A DNA stretch of 64,000 nucleotides, from the NCBI GenBank assembly GCA_943735955.1, contig OX030960.1, forward strand, positions 3,426,233 to 3,490,232, given 5' to 3'. The stretch is from Piscicola geometra (taxonomy: Eukaryota; Annelida; Clitellata; Hirudinida; Piscicolidae). A program made the position numbers and the translations under genes. This document shows, piece after piece, positions 44,416 through 64,000 of this stretch (the stretch's first letter is position 1; the number at the start of each line of letters is the position of its first letter). The notes under the pieces are model-generated. The model worked only from the letters and a program-made list of their open reading frames with translations. It made no database searches and was not told the DNA's origin.

Positions 44416-45099
44416 CTTGCGAAATCGGTTGGTTGAGATAGATACTTTTGAAGATTATAGAGCTTAAAAGTTGATAATAAAAGGAATTAATTTTGAGTGG
44501 TAGAAATGAGAGATAGTAGACAGGCTTGGTGTGGTGAAGCATGCAGGTTTGAGTGATAGTTTCGTAGTTGAAAGCGACGCAACCAAGAGATAAGTTGAAT
44601 CTATTATAGTCAATTGAACGAAGTTCGAACGCATTGAAGCTGAGATTACAAAAATAAAAAAGGTTTTTTTGCTTGCTCGGGTCGTTGTCAATTGCCGCCC
44701 ACTCCATCGCTTACTTTTAAGCACTCCAACAAAAGCACACTTGAAACGAAGCTCTTCATGCCAAATTCCATTTTGAGTTAACTCTTAAGAGTCAAAAACA
44801 GATTATAAAGATGGGAAAAAAATTTAGTAACTAAGTAGGTTGATCTTTGTTTATACTGTTCCTAACGAGAAATTATTTGTGCATAGTTTTCAGAAATGAT
44901 TTTTCAATAAGTTGTTTTTTTCATTACACCGTCTCTGAATGGAACAAAACGTCGTCTTTGGATGGATTAAAACTCATCTAATTGTTCACTAAGCGCAATT
45001 TCAAAGTGTTTATTGACATGTCATGTGAATAAAAATAATGATAAATTAAGATGAAAAAAGTTATATTGTTTTTTTCCATAAATTTAATTCATTTTTATT

Positions 45100-45240
45100 T
45101 ATTTAATATTTTTTATACATTTAATTATTTTTTATACATTAAATTTCTTTTATACATTTAAATATTTTTATACATTTAATTCTTTTTTATACATTTAATT
45201 TTATTTTATACATTTAAATATTTTTATACATTTAATTTTT
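45100..45240 (+). repeat. TTTTTATACATTTAA tandem repeat
   Basis: About seven copies of a 17-18 bp AT-rich unit lie just beyond the end of the reelin gene, in its probable 3' UTR or flank. Confidence 0.8.
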
Positions 45241-45735
45241 TTGATTTGTGAATTGATTTTTTAACAGTTTTCATAAAAAAGTAACATGGAAACGGTTTTC
45301 TTTCATTTTTACTCAAAAGTCAAACTTAAAAATAAAATATGGACAAAGTACAAGTTCACCGTATCTTTCTAAAATGTATTGAACAAAGAATCATTGGGTC
45401 ATGAAATGTTGTATTTTAATTTTATTTTAATTGATAGATAGTTTGTCATTCAAACAACACAACTGAAACTTTTTCTCATTTTAATAATTTAGAAACTATT
45501 ATTTGAAGTTTTTATTTCAAATAAACAATTTTGTGACTTTGTTTGTTCTTTCAATGTAGTCTTCAAATGTTCCATTGTAATGTTTTTTTATTTTTTTCGG
45601 TTTCTTCCGTTGGTCCTCGAATAATTATTCAATCGATATAAAAGAATAAAAGAAAAAAAACTGGAAAATTTAAAATTTAAAAGAATACTATTTTATCAAG
45701 CAGTCAAAAAGTTGGTAAAAGAATAGCAATCAACT

Positions 45736-61451
<15,716 letters not shown>

Positions 61452-62200
61452 TTTTGAAAGAATTACAATGACTATTATTTTTAAAATTTTGTCTTTGTAG
61501 CTTGAAATAAAGTTTTTAAAAACTAAATGATTTAGTATTCTTTTTTTAGTTAATTAAAAACGGATAAAGCATAATGAAATTGCTTAGCTTCATATTTTTT
61601 GTTCAACACCTATACATGATTTCCCTTGGAAGCAATAATATATAAGGGCATTTGTTCAACTTAGCGATTTTCTGGTTTCAACACAGGCGATATGAAATTG
61701 GGTACAAAGTATACAGAAAGCTGTTCAAGTTAAGTAGGTTTGAATGATCTGAAACCGACTGCAGCTCTCAATCACTCTTATCGCAAGGAACCTCCTTATC
61801 TAAATGACCCCAATCCAATGGAAACCGATTAGGTTGGTGTAATACAGTGGCTTTGAAAAGAAGAATTAGTCTGGTCTGCAGGTTTTTTACAACATTTCAA
61901 TTTTATAATATAATTTATGAATAAGCACGCATGTTAACAGCTATAAAATCAAGCTGTGATTCTACAAGGTTAATATCGAAAGAATGAAACGCGTGGTGGT
62001 AGATGTAGGTGGAGAAAGGAACTTGATTGGAGGAAGGGATAAATCGAACTTTGAAGCAATTGTCGAAATGCATCTAAAACAACATCACTACAACCGATCT
62101 TATTTGTGGCAGTAATTTTCTTGTTTTCAAAGAGTACCTAGCAAAATTTACTAAACTTCTCACTTCAAATTCGAATACTCTTGTGGTAAAAGTCATTTTT
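61452..62200. other. Spacer between reelin-like and Fuseless-like genes
   Basis: About 750 bp holding the reelin promoter and 5' UTR and the 3' UTR of the upstream gene. I searched it for a further reelin exon (reeler domain or F-spondin-like part) and saw none. Confidence 0.5.
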
Positions 62201-63849
62201 TTACTTGTTTTTCCTACTGATACTGCTTCCATACACCTTGTCATATATGACAGCCAAGTATTCTCTATTGAAGTCGACTCCAAGCCCCTCGTAGATGCTG
62301 CCATCGAGCTCAGCTCCCTTCGACACGAGACAGCCTGAGAGCTGGAAGAAGCAGAGAATGAGGAAGGGAATGAAGGTGATGGCGAGCCCACTCAAGTCCA
62401 CGCCGAACAGAACCAGTGGGTATTCCTTTGCCAGCACGTCAACCGTCATCGACAAACCCTTCCACGACATGATCACTCCCGCAGTCGCTCCCCAGATGAA
62501 GAGGTTTTCAAAGGCTAACTTTGAGATCCATCTGTGTGGCAAGAGTGTAAAATTAGTTTTGTGGTGAAAGGTTGCTGCTAGTACACAATTCAATTGAGGG
62601 TTTTAAAGATTGATATTGATTGAATAAGATTTTGCAGATTTGAAAAACTTAGCGATGAAAATTTTATTTTTGCGCTCTTTGAAACCTGTTGTTTCCATCA
62701 TAGAACCTCGACCACTCCTTGGCGTTGTGCTGGAAGAAGCTGAAGAGGGCGACGATTGAGTAGCCCAAGAGAACTGAAACGAATGCCGACAAGGCGAAGG
62801 TGTTTGGTAAGATGACTGCGTCGTAAACATACCCCAGTGTAATCCAATGGATGGGACCGAGAGACCAAACGACCATAACTGTTAATGCTACGTCTAAGAT
62901 GTATCCGTACTTTCTTGTTCGCTGTTCAGTGATTTGTGATGTTTTGAGATTAAACTATTTAAATTGATTATAAATTGAAATTTTTTACATTAAATTTTTT
63001 TTTTATCTTCTTAAACTAATTTAAAATTATAAAAACATCTTTGTTACAAACTATATTTGGAAACTAGCAAAATCACCTGCGTTCCGTAGAGAACAGGTGC
63101 CTTGAACCACTCTTGATCACTGTCTAGGCTGAAACTGAAGGGAGCTGCGGTGATGTTTCTTCCAGCCCTAAGACTCCACAACAAAACAATGGAAGTTACG
63201 GAGGCCTGCAGAGAAGAAGACAAGTCAGTGGGGCCGAAGATTGCATCGTAAATCTCCTGAAGAGCTCTATAGTGAGCGATGTTGGCAGACGAGAGAATGT
63301 AGTTGTAGGTGCGAGAAAAGAGAACGAATTTGAATTGATCAAAGCCGCTAACGTAGTCGTTGATCTCATCTTGAAACAACGTTATGAATAACTCGACGGA
63401 AACTCCGAAAAGGAGCAGAATGCAGGTGCTGATGACTCTTGATTCGAAGAGACTGAAGAGGAGAACATCCTGAAGGACGTAGGTGCCGTACCAGAAGGTC
63501 ACGATGAGAGGCGTAAAGACGAACCAGTTGAGGAGATGGTCAACAACGAGGTACTTGGTGTCTGTGTCCATTGCCTGTGGAAAGTCGATTCGAAAATTGT
63601 GAATAAGCTGCAACCTCGACGAGAAGGGAAGTGGATTTTTTTGTGATGCCTTCTGTATGCTTTGTGTTGTATTAGCTAAAAGATTTTTTTAAAGTTCATA
63701 CAATCAATACTAATTTGATTATAAAAGCCTAATCATACTTTTCGAGCAATTATTTGCTTTAGAGCTCAAAACGTTTGAAAACTTTTAGATTCGCGAAATA
63801 GATGAAGTAAAGAAGAAATGTAAATATAAAAAAACTTACCTATTTCCAT
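62201..63849 (-). CDS. Multi-pass membrane protein, Fuseless-like
   Basis: Exons on the - strand: 63849-63840, 63675-63077, 62921-62686 and 62531-62201. The total is 1176 bp, 391 residues plus TAA, all in phase. The first coding exon holds only ATG GAA ATA G before GTAAG, and its Met fits a start because the preceding sequence has a TAG in frame. Hydrophobic stretches: LLNWFVFTPLIVTFWYGTYV, VISTCILLLFGVSVELFITL, SVTSIVLLWSL, ILDVALTVMVVWSL, FALSAFVSVLLGYSIVALF, LFIWGATAGVIMSW and LAITFIPFLILCFFQLSG, so seven to eight membrane segments. Length and topology fit Fuseless, the eight-pass protein needed at Drosophila presynaptic terminals. I base the name on general resemblance and memory of that family, so it is tentative; the gene itself is solid. 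Confidence 0.75.
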
Positions 63850-64000
63850 ACCACCTTTTCAAAAAACAGCTCATCTATAGCCTCATTTTATTGTTGCTTC
63901 GCTTCCCAGTTAGCTTCCTACAACTCATATAAAACAGATTTTTATGAAAAATCAATTTAACTCAGTTAATACTCCAAGAACTTTATCATCTTTTTTCTAT
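63850..64000 (-). other. 5' flank or UTR of the Fuseless-like gene
   Basis: Short AT-rich stretch at the window edge. No further exon is visible, but upstream non-coding exons could lie outside. Confidence 0.4.

Larger units (their letters stand above)
38876..44639 (-). pseudogene. PAN/apple plus fibrinogen-domain (FReD) gene with one in-frame TAG
   Basis: Exons on the - strand: 44639 to about 44522 (PAN-like, with LGCVAFNYETITQTCMLHH), then fibrinogen C-terminal domain exons 40607-40506 (DNGVYHLSTSFGVRPVFC), 40431-40324 (IIQRRVLAPVNFNRSW), 40288-40181 (YKLAVEMVALDD, AVALYDSFLV) and 39127-38876 (GFSRTSGDALAFHDGMFFST, DRDHD, then NLNG, TGA). The four FReD exons are 102, 108, 108 and 252 bp, all phase 0. 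The last exon has a TAG at 39001-38999 where the family has the first Trp of the GGWW motif; after it the frame stays open and the usual C-terminal MKI block and stop follow. FReD proteins are typically secreted, calcium-assisted sugar- or protein-binding lectins. The start and signal peptide were not found. The link between the PAN exon and the FReD exons is inferred. Either a young pseudogene, a null allele, or a sequence error. Confidence 0.75.

Overview
This is animal nuclear DNA: AT-rich, full of spliced genes with short introns, microsatellites, minisatellites and transposon fossils. No bacterial gene organisation is visible. A reelin gene, absent from flies and nematodes, together with a Fuseless-like gene known from protostomes, points to a spiralian (annelid or mollusc). 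A leech-like annelid is only a guess. I rebuilt the gene models by hand from protein similarity and from splice sites whose reading phases had to agree. Boundaries may be off by a few bases.

Layout. On the + strand: (1) the 3' part of a PPM1E/PPM1F-type PP2C phosphatase (1-4788, nine exons, cut by the left edge); (2) a Fos-family bZIP transcription factor (6683-9295, four exons); (3) about 14 kb without a gene, holding a (GTA)n tract, a giant (CA)n tract, a dead hAT transposase and a LINE reverse-transcriptase fragment; (4) a complete Shal/Kv4 potassium channel (23148-33840, six exons, 749 residues) with a purine-rich minisatellite in its last intron; (5) about 5 kb of AT-rich spacer.

On the - strand: (6) a PAN/apple plus fibrinogen-domain gene (44639-38876) with one in-frame TAG and an intron full of LINE and hAT remains; (7) a complete reelin-like gene (61451-45736, 44 exons, 3462 residues); (8) a 391-residue multi-pass membrane protein resembling Fuseless (63849-62201).

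The main result is the reelin gene. All 44 exons join in phase. The protein starts with a signal peptide and goes straight into the second half of reelin repeat 1. There is no reeler domain, no repeat 1A and no first EGF. It then has seven full A-EGF-B repeats and ends in only a few basic residues instead of the vertebrate basic tail. Several repeats carry Ser, Asn or Asp runs encoded by microsatellites.

Kv4, reelin and Fuseless-like genes all have nervous-system roles in other animals, and Fos is an activity-regulated factor. They are separate transcription units and I see no evidence that they work as one system.
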